Source: Planctomycetota bacterium (GTDB lineage: Bacteria > Planctomycetota > JAMOSO01). From it: a DNA stretch of 11,200 bases. The stretch spans positions 1 through 11,200 of the forward strand of contig JAMOSO010000028.1 of assembly GCA_027063065.1 (NCBI GenBank), given 5' to 3'. Positions 1 to 7,535 of the stretch are shown here, piece after piece (position 1 is the stretch's first letter; every line of letters begins with the position of its first letter). The notes beneath the pieces were generated by a model that saw only the letters and a program-made list of their open reading frames with translations, did no database searches and was not told the DNA's origin. The translations under genes were made by a program, and so were the position numbers.

Positions 1-249
1 TTGCTGAAATGAAAATTGCATTTTAGAATATGCAAAGCCTTGGCTAGCTTTTGATGATGGATCAAAATAATCCATTATAGCACTGATATCATTGTTTAGA
101 CTGTCTAATAAACTGTTTTTGTTGTTTGTTTGAATATTTGACATATCTGGCATGTTGTGTAGCGGATTGTTGGCGTTGGCTTTATTAAACATTTGAGAAG
201 GATTACGCCTTGCTATGTTGTTGGCAAAATTGTTAAATTGATTATTCAT
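1..249 (-). CDS. Asn-rich hypothetical protein, N-terminal part
   Basis: The reading frame is open on the minus strand from an ATG at 249-247 to the window edge, giving 83 residues; the rest of the gene lies outside. An AAGGAG ribosome binding site (261-256) sits six bases before the ATG and fixes the start. The protein has no signal peptide or membrane segment in this part. It is rich in Asn (18 of 83) and Gln, with a low-complexity first half (NNQFNNFANNIARR) followed by a more ordinary acidic stretch (LLDSLNNDISAIMDYFD). I do not recognise the family. It is transcribed divergently from the cobamide genes. The good ribosome binding site and unbroken frame support a real gene; its function is unknown. 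Confidence 0.65.
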   Translation of the reverse strand, partial: MNNQFNNFANNIARRNPSQMFNKANANNPLHNMPDMSNIQTNNKNSLLDSLNNDISAIMDYFDPSSKASQGFAYSKMQFSFQQ

Positions 250-444
250 AAATAGCTCCTTATATACGTTTGTTACCCCACCGTTAACTTATATATCGGT
301 TGTAACTAAAGTGGTCTTAACTAAAACTAAAATGTTTTTAAATTTTCAGTATCTTTTTCTTTTGTGAAAGCGTAATTGTTTTGCGATATTTATAGTTGAA
401 TTCAAATTTAAATTGATTAATCTTTGTTACAAATACAAATGAAT
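250..444. other. Divergent intergenic region
   Basis: This AT-rich spacer separates the minus-strand Asn-rich gene from the riboswitch-led plus-strand genes and should contain promoters for both. It holds a TAACTAAA direct repeat (303-310 and 318-325, start to start 15 bases). I see no good ORF, terminator or RNA gene in it. The role of the repeat is unknown. Confidence 0.5.
413..439 (+). promoter_or_regulatory. Candidate promoter for riboswitch-bzaF transcript
   Basis: A TTGATT box (413-418) and a TACAAA box (434-439) lie 15 bases apart. Each matches the sigma-70 consensus at four of six positions. The predicted transcription start, about 445-447, coincides with the first base of the riboswitch closing stem, which is the main reason to prefer this pair. 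Other weak pairs occur in this AT-rich region. Confidence 0.3.
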
Positions 445-583
445 TAAAAAATGATGTACGGAATGCGGTTAGACTCCGCAACGATCCCATCGCTGTATTC
501 GGTTATGTTCTATATAAGTCACTGGTATTTACTGGGAAGACATAGAAATTTAGGCCGTAAGTCAGAAGACGAATCATTTTTTA
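445..583 (+). promoter_or_regulatory. Cobalamin (B12) riboswitch aptamer
   Basis: The conserved blocks of the cobalamin aptamer appear in order: GGAA (460-463), a GCGG/CCGC hairpin (465-479) with the block ending in CTCCG, a TCCC...CGCTGTA block (484-497), CACTGG (520-525) and CTGGGAAGAC (532-541), then GTAAGTCAGAAGAC (557-570). The whole is closed by an 11-bp stem, 445-455 with 573-583. I derived that pairing from the sequence, and it gives independent support. No TPP riboswitch hallmark is present. It lies directly before an intrinsic terminator and the ThiC-family gene, so B12 binding is expected to favour termination and shut off the downstream cobamide genes. A covariance-model search was not possible here. 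Confidence 0.88.
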
Positions 584-600
584 TAACCGAGACCAATGGT

Positions 601-643
601 AAAGGGCTCTGGAATATTTATATATTCCAGAGCCCTTTTTTTT
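601..643 (+). terminator. Intrinsic terminator, riboswitch expression platform
   Basis: A perfect 17-bp stem (601-617 with 622-638) with a TTAT loop is followed by eight T residues (636-643). It lies 18 bases after the aptamer and only 19 bases before the bzaF start codon, the usual place for a transcription-attenuating expression platform. I could not identify a convincing anti-terminator pairing by eye. Confidence 0.92.
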
Positions 644-662
644 ATGTTTTTATAGGATTGAT

Positions 663-1976
663 ATGCAAACGCAAATAGAACAAGCACGTAATAATAAAAT
701 TAGTAAGCAGGTGGCTATAATTGCAAAAGATGAAAGTATTGCTCCTGAAATAATCATGCGTAGAGTTGCTGATGGTGAAATTGTAATACCGTGTAATTAT
801 AATAGGCCTAATCAAAAGGTGTGTGGTATTGGTACGGGATTGCGAACTAAAGTTAATGCCTCTATTGGTACTTCTTCTGATATTTGCGATATAAATCATG
901 AAGTGGCAAAAGCTGTGGCTGCAGAACAAGAAGGTGCTGATAGCCTTATGGAGCTTTCTGCGGGAGGAGATTTAGATGCTATTAGACGTGCTGTTTTAAA
1001 TAATTGCACATTGCCAATTGGTAATGTGCCGTTATATCAGGCGTTTTGCGAAGCTTCGCGTAAATACAAAAATCCTAACAAATTAGATCCAGAATTTTTG
1101 TTTGATTTAATAGAAAAACAATTAGGAGATGGTTTGTCCTTTATGGCTATCCATTGTGGAATTAACCGATACAGTATCGAGCGTTTACGTAAACAAGGTT
1201 ATCGATATGGGGGGTTAGTTTCTAAGGGTGGTACTTTTATGGTAAATTGGATGGATTACAATAAAAAAGAAAATCCGTTATACGAACAATTTGATAGGGT
1301 TTGTGCCTTGATGCGTAAATACGATGCTGTTTTAAGTTTGGGCAATGGGATTCGTGCTGGTGCGATACATGATTCTCATGATAGAGCTCAAATGGCTGAG
1401 ATGATTACTAATTGCGAGTTAGCAGAGTTAGGCCGTAAAATGGGTACTCAGATGATGGTTGAGGGGCCAGGACATGTGCCCCTTAATGAGATTGAAGCTA
1501 ATATTATTTTAGAAAAACGCATGTCAGGTAATGCGCCTTATTATGTTCTAGGGCCAATTCCAGCAGATACTGGAGCTGGTTATGATCATATCACGGCAGC
1601 TATTGGTGCAGCGCAGTCGTCTAAAGCGGGTGCAGATTTAATTTGTTACATTACTCCGGCTGAGCACTTGGCTTTGCCAAATGTAGACGATGTGCGCGAA
1701 GGGGTTCGCACGACACGGTTGGCATGTCGTGTAGGAGATATTGCAAAATATCCAGACCGTAGAGATAATGAAAAAGCCGCAGCAATGGCAAGGCGTGATA
1801 TGCAGTGGGATGAATTAAATAAATATTTATTGTTTCCAGATATTGCACAGCAGATTCGTGAAAGCCGAAGTCCAGCTAAAGAAGATACTTGTTCTATGTG
1901 TGGCGATTTTTGTGCGATGCGTAAAGGTGCAGAAATTTTTTATAACGATTTAAGTCAAAATAAAAGGAGAAAATAA
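663..1976 (+). CDS. bzaF: ThiC-family radical SAM enzyme, probable 5-hydroxybenzimidazole synthase
   Basis: This 437-residue protein belongs to the ThiC superfamily: it has the GIGTGLRTKVNASIG block near the N-terminus, EGPGHVP (267-273), GYDHI (306-310), TPAEHLALP with His335, and a C-terminal cysteine motif C410-SM-C413-GDF-C417 for the [4Fe-4S] cluster. His271 and His335 match the expected zinc ligands. ThiC turns aminoimidazole ribotide into the thiamin pyrimidine; its paralogue BzaF turns the same substrate into 5-hydroxybenzimidazole, a B12 lower ligand, under anaerobic conditions. I favour BzaF because a cobalamin riboswitch controls the gene and cobT overlaps its stop (TAATG). The cysteine motif spacing is CX2CX3C rather than the classical ThiC CX2CX4C, and the usual ThiC 'DIAPGYDHI' reads 'DTGAGYDHI'. 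A weak AGGA precedes the ATG. Plain ThiC remains the alternative. Confidence 0.8.
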   Translation: MQTQIEQARNNKISKQVAIIAKDESIAPEIIMRRVADGEIVIPCNYNRPNQKVCGIGTGLRTKVNASIGTSSDICDINHEVAKAVAAEQEGADSLMELSAGGDLDAIRRAVLNNCTLPIGNVPLYQAFCEASRKYKNPNKLDPEFLFDLIEKQLGDGLSFMAIHCGINRYSIERLRKQGYRYGGLVSKGGTFMVNWMDYNKKENPLYEQFDRVCALMRKYDAVLSLGNGIRAGAIHDSHDRAQMAEMITNCELAELGRKMGTQMMVEGPGHVPLNEIEANIILEKRMSGNAPYYVLGPIPADTGAGYDHITAAIGAAQSSKAGADLICYITPAEHLALPNVDDVREGVRTTRLACRVGDIAKYPDRRDNEKAAAMARRDMQWDELNKYLLFPDIAQQIRESRSPAKEDTCSMCGDFCAMRKGAEIFYNDLSQNKRRK

Positions 1977-3037
1977 TGAAGCTTGAAGAAGTGGTAAAAT
2001 CTATAAAACCAACTGATAAAAGTGTCTTTGTAAAAGCTAATGAACGTTTGAGAAATCAAGCTAAGCCAGCAGGTTCGTTAGGCGTTTTAGAGACAGTTAG
2101 TGCAAGACTGGCATCGATTGCTGGTAAATTAGATGTACATTTAAAACATAAAAAAGTTTTAGTTTGTGCTGGTGATCACGGTGTTGTAGCGCAGGGTGTT
2201 AGTTTGTTTCCGCAAGAGGTTACTCATCAAATGGTTTTAAATTTTGTTAATGGAGGGGCAAGTATCAATGTTTTAGCTCGCCACGCCAATGCTGATGTGC
2301 ATGTGATTGATATGGGCGTTAATTTTGATTTTGCAGATGATTTAAATATTTTTCATAAAAAAATTGCTAAAGGCACTGCCGATATTTCAGAAGGCGCAGC
2401 CATGAGCCGTAGTGAAGCAATTAAATCAATTGAAAATGGTATATCAGTAGTAGAGGAGTTATGTGCTAAAGGTTCTGTGGATATTATAGCAACTGGAGAT
2501 ATGGGTATAGGTAACACTACAGCTTCGACAGCTATTATAGGAGTATTGTCTGGGATGGATTTAGCTAAATTAGCTGGGCGTGGTACAGGTATAGACGATG
2601 AAGCACTAAAAAACAAAATAAAGGTTTTGCAACGGGCTATTCAAATTAATAGACCTGATAAATCAGACGCTATTGATGTGTTGGCAAAGGTGGGCGGTTT
2701 TGAAATAGGCGGTTTGGCAGGTATTGTTATAGGTGCAGCTGCTGCAGGATTGCCTGTGGTATGTGATGGTTTAATATCAACAGCTGGTGCATTAATAGCT
2801 TGTGAAATTGCTCCAATAGCCAAGGAATATTTGTTTGCTTCACATAAATCAGTTGAGATTGCGCATCAATTTATGCATAGTCATTTGGGTCTTGAGCCTT
2901 TGTTTGATTTTGGTTTGCGTTTAGGAGAAGGTACAGGGGCAACTTTAGCGTTGGAAATATTAGACGCATCAACAAGGGTTTTGGCTGATATTAAAACCTT
3001 TGCAGAAATTGGAATAGGGGATTGCAATCTTGATTAA
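1976..3037 (+). CDS. cobT: Nicotinate-nucleotide-dimethylbenzimidazole phosphoribosyltransferase
   Basis: CobT transfers phosphoribose from nicotinate mononucleotide to a lower-ligand base, forming the alpha-ribazole phosphate that becomes the cobamide nucleotide loop. The 353-residue length is normal. Family motifs run in order: PAGSLGVLE, CAGDHGVVAQGVS, FPQEVTHQMV, NFVNGGASINVLA, IDMGV, ATGDMGIGNTTAS, GRGTGIDD, and RLGEGTGATLAL, in which Glu318 matches the catalytic glutamate of Salmonella CobT (Glu317). The start is firm: an AAGGAG (1964-1969) lies six bases upstream and the ATG overlaps the bzaF stop by one base, so the two are probably translationally coupled. The natural substrate here would be 5-hydroxybenzimidazole if the upstream gene is bzaF. 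No cobU or cobC is seen in the window. Confidence 0.95.
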   Translation: MKLEEVVKSIKPTDKSVFVKANERLRNQAKPAGSLGVLETVSARLASIAGKLDVHLKHKKVLVCAGDHGVVAQGVSLFPQEVTHQMVLNFVNGGASINVLARHANADVHVIDMGVNFDFADDLNIFHKKIAKGTADISEGAAMSRSEAIKSIENGISVVEELCAKGSVDIIATGDMGIGNTTASTAIIGVLSGMDLAKLAGRGTGIDDEALKNKIKVLQRAIQINRPDKSDAIDVLAKVGGFEIGGLAGIVIGAAAAGLPVVCDGLISTAGALIACEIAPIAKEYLFASHKSVEIAHQFMHSHLGLEPLFDFGLRLGEGTGATLALEILDASTRVLADIKTFAEIGIGDCNLD

Positions 3038-3169
3038 TTGGAATAGTTATTAATCAGTTGTAATTATTGATACAGTTGCACTTTAGTATAGTGTAATAGA
3101 TTGGTTAAGGTTGTATTTTTTATTACAATATCATCATTACAATTTTAAGTAATTACATTGAGGATTAAT
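3038..3169 (+). other. cobT-cobS intergenic gap
   Basis: This is the only long gap in the run from bzaF to the ABC-F gene. It is AT-rich and holds an imperfect hairpin (TTGCACT 3076-3082 with AGTGTAA 3090-3096, one G-U pair) without a T run, so it is not a good terminator. A TTGATA box (3067-3072) with TATAGT (3087-3092) resembles promoter elements, but the 14-base spacing is short. An internal promoter for cobS and later genes is possible but unproven. Confidence 0.3.
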
Positions 3170-3916
3170 ATGCGTTATTTTTATATAGCATTAAGTTTTT
3201 TGACAATAATACCAATTCATTTAGATGATATTGAGGATGTGGATTTTGCAAAATCAGTTAAATATTTTACAATAGTCGGTACGCTTGTCGGTTTATTGTG
3301 TGCTGCAATTGGTTATGTTAGTTTGCTTTTGTTTGATCCGTTTAGTACCTCTATCATTGTGGTTGCCAGTATGAGTTTGATTTCTGGTGCTTTGCATACG
3401 GATGGATTGGCTGATACTTTTGATGGTTTTTTAAGTTCACGCTCTTTAAAACGTAAATTAGATATAATGCACGACAGCCGTATTGGTACAATGGGAGTGT
3501 TGGCTATATTGTTTGTGATGCTTTTAAAGATTTCATTATTGTTTAGTATTTCTTCTAGTCCAAGTTATATGTTGGCAGTTGTCTTTTTAATGCCATTAGC
3601 AGGTAGAGTATCGCAAATTTTATCGATGAGCCTATTGCCTTATGCTCGCGAGGACGGTTTGGGTTTGTTGTTTTGGGATAGTAGTCAATCAAGGTTTCGT
3701 TTAGCTTTGATTTTATTTTTAATAATTAGCATTTTAGTATGTATAATTGTTGGCGTGTCTGTATTTAAAGCTTTGTTTTTAACTTTTTGGCTGATATTAA
3801 TTACGGGGATTTTTTCTAACTGGTGTTATAAGGCAATAGAAGGCGGTACAGGTGATACTTTAGGAGCAATCACAGAGATTATAGAGCTAGTTACAGTGGC
3901 GTATTTTGCGATTTAG
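3170..3916 (+). CDS. cobS: Adenosylcobinamide-GDP ribazoletransferase (cobamide synthase)
   Basis: CobS is the inner-membrane enzyme that joins adenosylcobinamide-GDP to alpha-ribazole (phosphate), the last assembly step of cobamide synthesis. From the preferred start the protein has 248 residues, typical for the family. It shows the N-terminal FLTIIPI, the metal-binding HTDGLADTFDG (76-86, Asp78 and Asp82), MHDSRIGTMG soon after, and the C-terminal GGTGDTLGAITEI. Several hydrophobic spans, about 35-54 and 61-75 and further ones in the C-terminal half, fit a multi-pass membrane protein. I chose the ATG at 3170 because GAGG (3160-3163) lies six bases before it; an in-frame TTG at 3158 overlaps the binding site region and adds only four residues. 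It supplies the step after CobT in the same strand run. Confidence 0.95.
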   Translation: MRYFYIALSFLTIIPIHLDDIEDVDFAKSVKYFTIVGTLVGLLCAAIGYVSLLLFDPFSTSIIVVASMSLISGALHTDGLADTFDGFLSSRSLKRKLDIMHDSRIGTMGVLAILFVMLLKISLLFSISSSPSYMLAVVFLMPLAGRVSQILSMSLLPYAREDGLGLLFWDSSQSRFRLALILFLIISILVCIIVGVSVFKALFLTFWLILITGIFSNWCYKAIEGGTGDTLGAITEIIELVTVAYFAI

Positions 3917-3918
3917 AT

Positions 3919-4704
3919 ATGTGTATTGAAAAAGAACAAAAATTAATCAAATACTTACAAGGTTATAAGCAATTGGCGTTGGCTTATTCTGGTGGTGTTG
4001 ATTCTACTTATTTAGCTGATGTAATATTTGAGGTGTTAGGTTTAAATGCTCAAATGATTATTGCTGATTCGCCTTCTATCCCGCGAACAGAACTTGCTTT
4101 TGCTGTTGATATTGCCAAGCAAAGAGGTTGGAATTTGCGAGTTATCAAAACAAATGAACATAAAAAAGAGGCTTACTTATTAAATCAAGGTGATAGGTGT
4201 TATCATTGCAAAAAAGAATTATTTACACAAATGCAAACAGTTTTGGACAATGCTACTCATTTGGTATTAGCTCATGGTGCAATTGAGGACGACCGCGCCG
4301 AGATTAGGCCAGGTACAAAAGCAGCGTCAGAATCTAGTGTGATTGCCCCGTTGCAAGAGGTTAAATTGTATAAATCAGAAATACGCAAATTAAGTAAGTT
4401 GCGTTTGTTGCCAACCAGCAATAAAGCGTCTTTTGCTTGTTTAGGTTCTAGGTTTCCAACGGGGGTAAAGATAGATTTAGATACTATGCGACAAATAGAA
4501 ATGGCAGAAGAAATCTTACGCAAGTATAATTTTTATCAATATAGGGTTCGTCATCACGGAGAGATTTGTAGGATTGAAATTGATCCTAAGGATTTTGAAA
4601 AATTAATGCTTAACCGTGTAGATATAGTTACGGCTATTAAAAAAACAGGTTATCGTTATGTGAGTTTAGATTTAGATGGTTACGTTACTGGTTCAACGGC
4701 TTAA
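3919..4704 (+). CDS. larE: LarE-like ATP-dependent sacrificial sulfur transferase
   Basis: This 261-residue PP-loop protein has the ATP-pyrophosphatase motif SGGVDSTYL (24-32), then CYHCKKELF (Cys94, Cys97), RPGTKAA (130-136) and ACLGSRFP (Cys174). LarE activates a carboxylate of the nickel-pincer precursor and gives it sulfur. In single-cysteine LarE, the cysteine equivalent to Cys174 is sacrificed; in a three-cysteine group (known from Thermotoga) this cysteine and a CxxC pair hold an iron-sulfur cluster. The pattern here fits the three-cysteine group. It starts two bases after the cobS stop with no clear ribosome binding site, which suggests translational coupling. No larA, larB or larC is in the window, so the physiological substrate is uncertain. 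Assignment to the LarE family is good; the lactate racemase role is not established. Confidence 0.85.
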   Translation: MCIEKEQKLIKYLQGYKQLALAYSGGVDSTYLADVIFEVLGLNAQMIIADSPSIPRTELAFAVDIAKQRGWNLRVIKTNEHKKEAYLLNQGDRCYHCKKELFTQMQTVLDNATHLVLAHGAIEDDRAEIRPGTKAASESSVIAPLQEVKLYKSEIRKLSKLRLLPTSNKASFACLGSRFPTGVKIDLDTMRQIEMAEEILRKYNFYQYRVRHHGEICRIEIDPKDFEKLMLNRVDIVTAIKKTGYRYVSLDLDGYVTGSTA

Positions 4705-4710
4705 ATTGTT

Positions 4711-5574
4711 ATGATTAGAGTTTCTGCTATTCAACAATTATGTAATATGCCACAAGCACAGGCTTATCAACATAGTGCAGAGTTAATCTTTACAGCTTCA
4801 AACAATGGGGCTGATTTAGTTGTATTGCCAGAATTGCACTCTGGAGCATATTTTCCACAACGTGAGGATAAACAGTTTTTTAATTTAGCCCAATCAATAC
4901 CAGGGGATTTTACTAAACATTTTGCAAGTGTGGCTAAGCGAGCAGGAGTTGTTTTGGTTAGCAGTATGTTTGAAAAACACAACAATAAATATTTTAACAC
5001 TGCCGTTGTGTTTGATAGCGATGGAACTATAGCTGGGATTTATCGTAAAACACATATACCCGAAGATCCTGGGTTTTATGAAAAATTTTATTTTGCTAAT
5101 GGCGATGGTCAAATTAAGCCTATAACTACATCTTTAGGTAAATTGGGTGTGTTGGTGTGTTGGGATCAATGGTTTCCAGAAACTGCTAGAACAATGGCGG
5201 CACGGGGTGCTAATATGTTGATTTATCCTACAGCTATAGGAACTATCCCAGAAGATAACGACAATGGTGCTTTTTTAGATGCTTGGATTACTATCCAACG
5301 TTCACATTCTATAGCTAATGCTTTGCCTGTGATATCTGTTAATCGGGTTGGGCTCGAAGAGGATTTATTATCTACGGTAAAGTCGATTGATTTTTGGGGA
5401 CATTCTTTTATAACTTCCGCTATGGGTGAGTTGTTGGCTCAAGCCGATGAGACACCTCAAATAATATATGCCGATATTAAGCTGGACAATACTTTAAAAA
5501 CCAGAAGAATGTGGCCTTTCTATCGTGATTTAAGACCCAGTTTGTATTCTCTACCTAGGAGTATTTGTGATTAG
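4711..5574 (+). CDS. aguB: N-carbamoylputrescine amidase
   Basis: This 287-residue nitrilase-superfamily enzyme has the full catalytic triad: Glu41 in LPELH, Lys113 in YRKTHIPED and Cys150 in VCWDQWFPE. The substrate-class signatures, 'THIPEDPGFYEKFYF' and 'CWDQWFPETAR', together with a C-terminal 'FWGHSFI' and 'TRRMWPFYRDLRP', are those of N-carbamoylputrescine amidase. The enzyme hydrolyses N-carbamoylputrescine to putrescine, ammonia and carbon dioxide in the agmatine route of polyamine synthesis. It starts six bases after the larE-like stop and has no strong ribosome binding site, as expected within an operon. The usual partner aguA (agmatine deiminase) is not in the window. A general C-N hydrolase with another amide substrate is less likely. 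Confidence 0.88.
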   Translation: MIRVSAIQQLCNMPQAQAYQHSAELIFTASNNGADLVVLPELHSGAYFPQREDKQFFNLAQSIPGDFTKHFASVAKRAGVVLVSSMFEKHNNKYFNTAVVFDSDGTIAGIYRKTHIPEDPGFYEKFYFANGDGQIKPITTSLGKLGVLVCWDQWFPETARTMAARGANMLIYPTAIGTIPEDNDNGAFLDAWITIQRSHSIANALPVISVNRVGLEEDLLSTVKSIDFWGHSFITSAMGELLAQADETPQIIYADIKLDNTLKTRRMWPFYRDLRPSLYSLPRSICD

Positions 5575-7528
5575 TGTAACTGATTTATCTATGGCCTTTG
5601 GCCCCCAAACCCTTTTTGAAGGTGTTTCATTGTTGTTTTCACCAGGTAAGCGTTATGGTGTTGTTGGTGCTAATGGTGCGGGGAAGTCTACTTTTTTAAA
5701 AATATTGACAGGTGAGTTACAGCCAGAGACAGGGCAAGTTATTATACCTAGCGAGTTAAAAGTCGGCGTGTTGGGGCAGGATCATTTTCAATATGAAAAC
5801 AACCGTGTGATTGATGTTGTGATTATGGGCAAGCAAGAGCTTTGGAAAGTGTTTTCTGAAAAGGAAATATTATTAAATAAACCAAACCTAACAGATGACG
5901 AAAATATCCGTTTGGCAGAGTTGGAAAGCGATATTGCTAACCTTAATGGTTATATGGCCGAAGCCGATGCCTCAAAATTGTTAGAGGGTTTAGGTTTAGC
6001 AGACGAAACCCATTATTTGCCTATGAACACTTTATCTGGCGGATTTAAATTGCGTGTGTTATTGGCTCAGGTTTTATTTGGTGAGCCAGACGTGTTGTTA
6101 TTGGACGAACCAACCAATCATTTGGATATTTATTCGATTAAATGGTTAGAAGGCTTTTTGTCTAAATATAATGGTACTTTGGTTGTGATTAGTCACGACC
6201 ATGATTTTTTAAATGGCGTTTGTACGCATATTGCAGATGTTGATTTTGGAACAATTAAAATATATACGGGAAATTACGATAAATTTTGTGTGCAATGTCA
6301 AGAAGAGCGAGATCGTAAATCGGGTTTGATTGCCAAACAAGAAAAACGGCGTGATGATTTGCAATTGTTTGTTGATAGATTTAAGGCTAAGGCTTCCAAG
6401 GCTAGACAGGCTGGGTCTAAAGCTAAGATGATAGAGAAATTAGAGGATGAAATAGGTAGCAATCAATTGGCTCGCAGTACGCGTATGGAACCTCGTTTTG
6501 TTTTTAAACAAGTTAGGCCTTCAGGAATATGTCCATTAAAAGTGGCTGGGGTTACTAAGTCTTATGGAGATAAGCGAGTTCTTAATGATGTTCATTTTGA
6601 GATAGAACGCGGACAGAAAATTGCGATTATAGGCCCTAATGGTATAGGTAAATCAACCTTATTAAATATTGTAACCGACAATGTTAAAGCAAATGGTGGT
6701 GTATTTAATTGGGGACATGAAACTTATATAGGGTATTTTCCGCAGGATCATCATGCTGAGGTGCACGGAAAGTTGACAGTATTAGATTGGCTTTGGAACT
6801 GTAATCCTAAAATGACTCAAAGTTCCATACGCGAGGTTTTAGCTAGAGCTTTATTTACTGGGGATGATGTAGATAAAGGTGTAGAAAATTTAAGCGGTGG
6901 TGAAGCAGCGCGTTTGATATTGGCAAAGATGATGGTTACTAATCATAATGTATTGATTTTAGATGAACCTACCAATCATCTGGACTTAGAATCAATTACT
7001 AATTTGGCTAAGGCTTTAAATAACTATGATGGAACAGTCTTATTAGTAAGTCATAATAGGTACTTTGTCAGTAAGATTGCTAATCGAGTTATTGAAATTA
7101 GTGCAGATGGTGCTAGAGATTTTTTGGGTACATATACAGAGTATATGAACGAGCGTGAAAATGATCATTTGGCTAGAGATGTTTCATTAAAAAATCGTAG
7201 TAAGGAAGTAGAAAAAATAAGAATGAGCTCTGGCGAAGATGCCAAAAAATCAAAGCCAACAAAAGAGCTTAGTCATGCAGAACGTAAAAAATTGCGCAAT
7301 AAAATTAAATCTTTGGAACGTAAAATAAAAGATTGCGAAAAACAAAGTGTAGAATTAGAGCAAAAGATTACTGATTTAAGTAGTTATATGGCTAGCGAAG
7401 AGTTTTATAATTTATTTGCAAAAGAGCAAAGAATTAAATCGCGAGAAAAAAGTGAGACAGAGGATAAACTTTTAGCTATAATGGAGCTTTGGGAAACCTC
7501 GGCTGCTGAATTAGAAAAGCTTTTGTAA
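5567..7528 (+). CDS. ABC-F family ATPase, YbiT-like with C-terminal coiled coil
   Basis: This is a soluble tandem ATPase of the ABC-F family (653 residues), whose members act on ribosomes, usually near the tRNA exit site. Domain one has Walker A GANGAGKST (34-42), signature LSGGF (156-160) and DEPTNHLD (180-187). A basic linker, about residues 245-300, corresponds to the P-site tRNA interaction motif. Domain two has GPNGIGKST (356-364), LSGGEAA (442-448) and DEPTNHLD (466-473). There are no membrane segments. The first 520 residues resemble E. coli YbiT ('VIMGKQELW', 'NGYMAEA', 'SHDHDFLNGVCTHIAD'), but about 125 further residues, Lys/Glu-rich and likely coiled coil, recall Uup. The start is GTG: TAGGAG (5556-5561) lies five bases upstream, and the gene overlaps aguB by eight bases. 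The exact subfamily is uncertain. Confidence 0.9.
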   Translation: MISVTDLSMAFGPQTLFEGVSLLFSPGKRYGVVGANGAGKSTFLKILTGELQPETGQVIIPSELKVGVLGQDHFQYENNRVIDVVIMGKQELWKVFSEKEILLNKPNLTDDENIRLAELESDIANLNGYMAEADASKLLEGLGLADETHYLPMNTLSGGFKLRVLLAQVLFGEPDVLLLDEPTNHLDIYSIKWLEGFLSKYNGTLVVISHDHDFLNGVCTHIADVDFGTIKIYTGNYDKFCVQCQEERDRKSGLIAKQEKRRDDLQLFVDRFKAKASKARQAGSKAKMIEKLEDEIGSNQLARSTRMEPRFVFKQVRPSGICPLKVAGVTKSYGDKRVLNDVHFEIERGQKIAIIGPNGIGKSTLLNIVTDNVKANGGVFNWGHETYIGYFPQDHHAEVHGKLTVLDWLWNCNPKMTQSSIREVLARALFTGDDVDKGVENLSGGEAARLILAKMMVTNHNVLILDEPTNHLDLESITNLAKALNNYDGTVLLVSHNRYFVSKIANRVIEISADGARDFLGTYTEYMNERENDHLARDVSLKNRSKEVEKIRMSSGEDAKKSKPTKELSHAERKKLRNKIKSLERKIKDCEKQSVELEQKITDLSSYMASEEFYNLFAKEQRIKSREKSETEDKLLAIMELWETSAAELEKLL

Positions 7529-7535
7529 TAAAAGC

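Noticed and set aside
445-662. TPP riboswitch expected before a thiC gene
   Set aside because: The hallmark TPP blocks are missing, while cobalamin aptamer blocks and a matching closing stem are present.
451-678. A 75-codon open frame on the plus strand before bzaF
   Set aside because: It lies across the riboswitch and terminator hairpin, overlaps the bzaF start and has no ribosome binding site; the RNA structure explains the sequence better.
642-929. Minus-strand open frames inside bzaF, cobT, larE, aguB and ispG
   Set aside because: They are antisense shadows of well-supported genes and lack ribosome binding sites or recognisable protein features.
3076-3096. Hairpin between cobT and cobS as a terminator
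   Set aside because: The stem is only seven pairs with a wobble and is not followed by a T run.
3158-3169. Earlier TTG start for cobS
   Set aside because: The ATG at 3170 has GAGG at ideal spacing, and the TTG itself overlaps that binding site.
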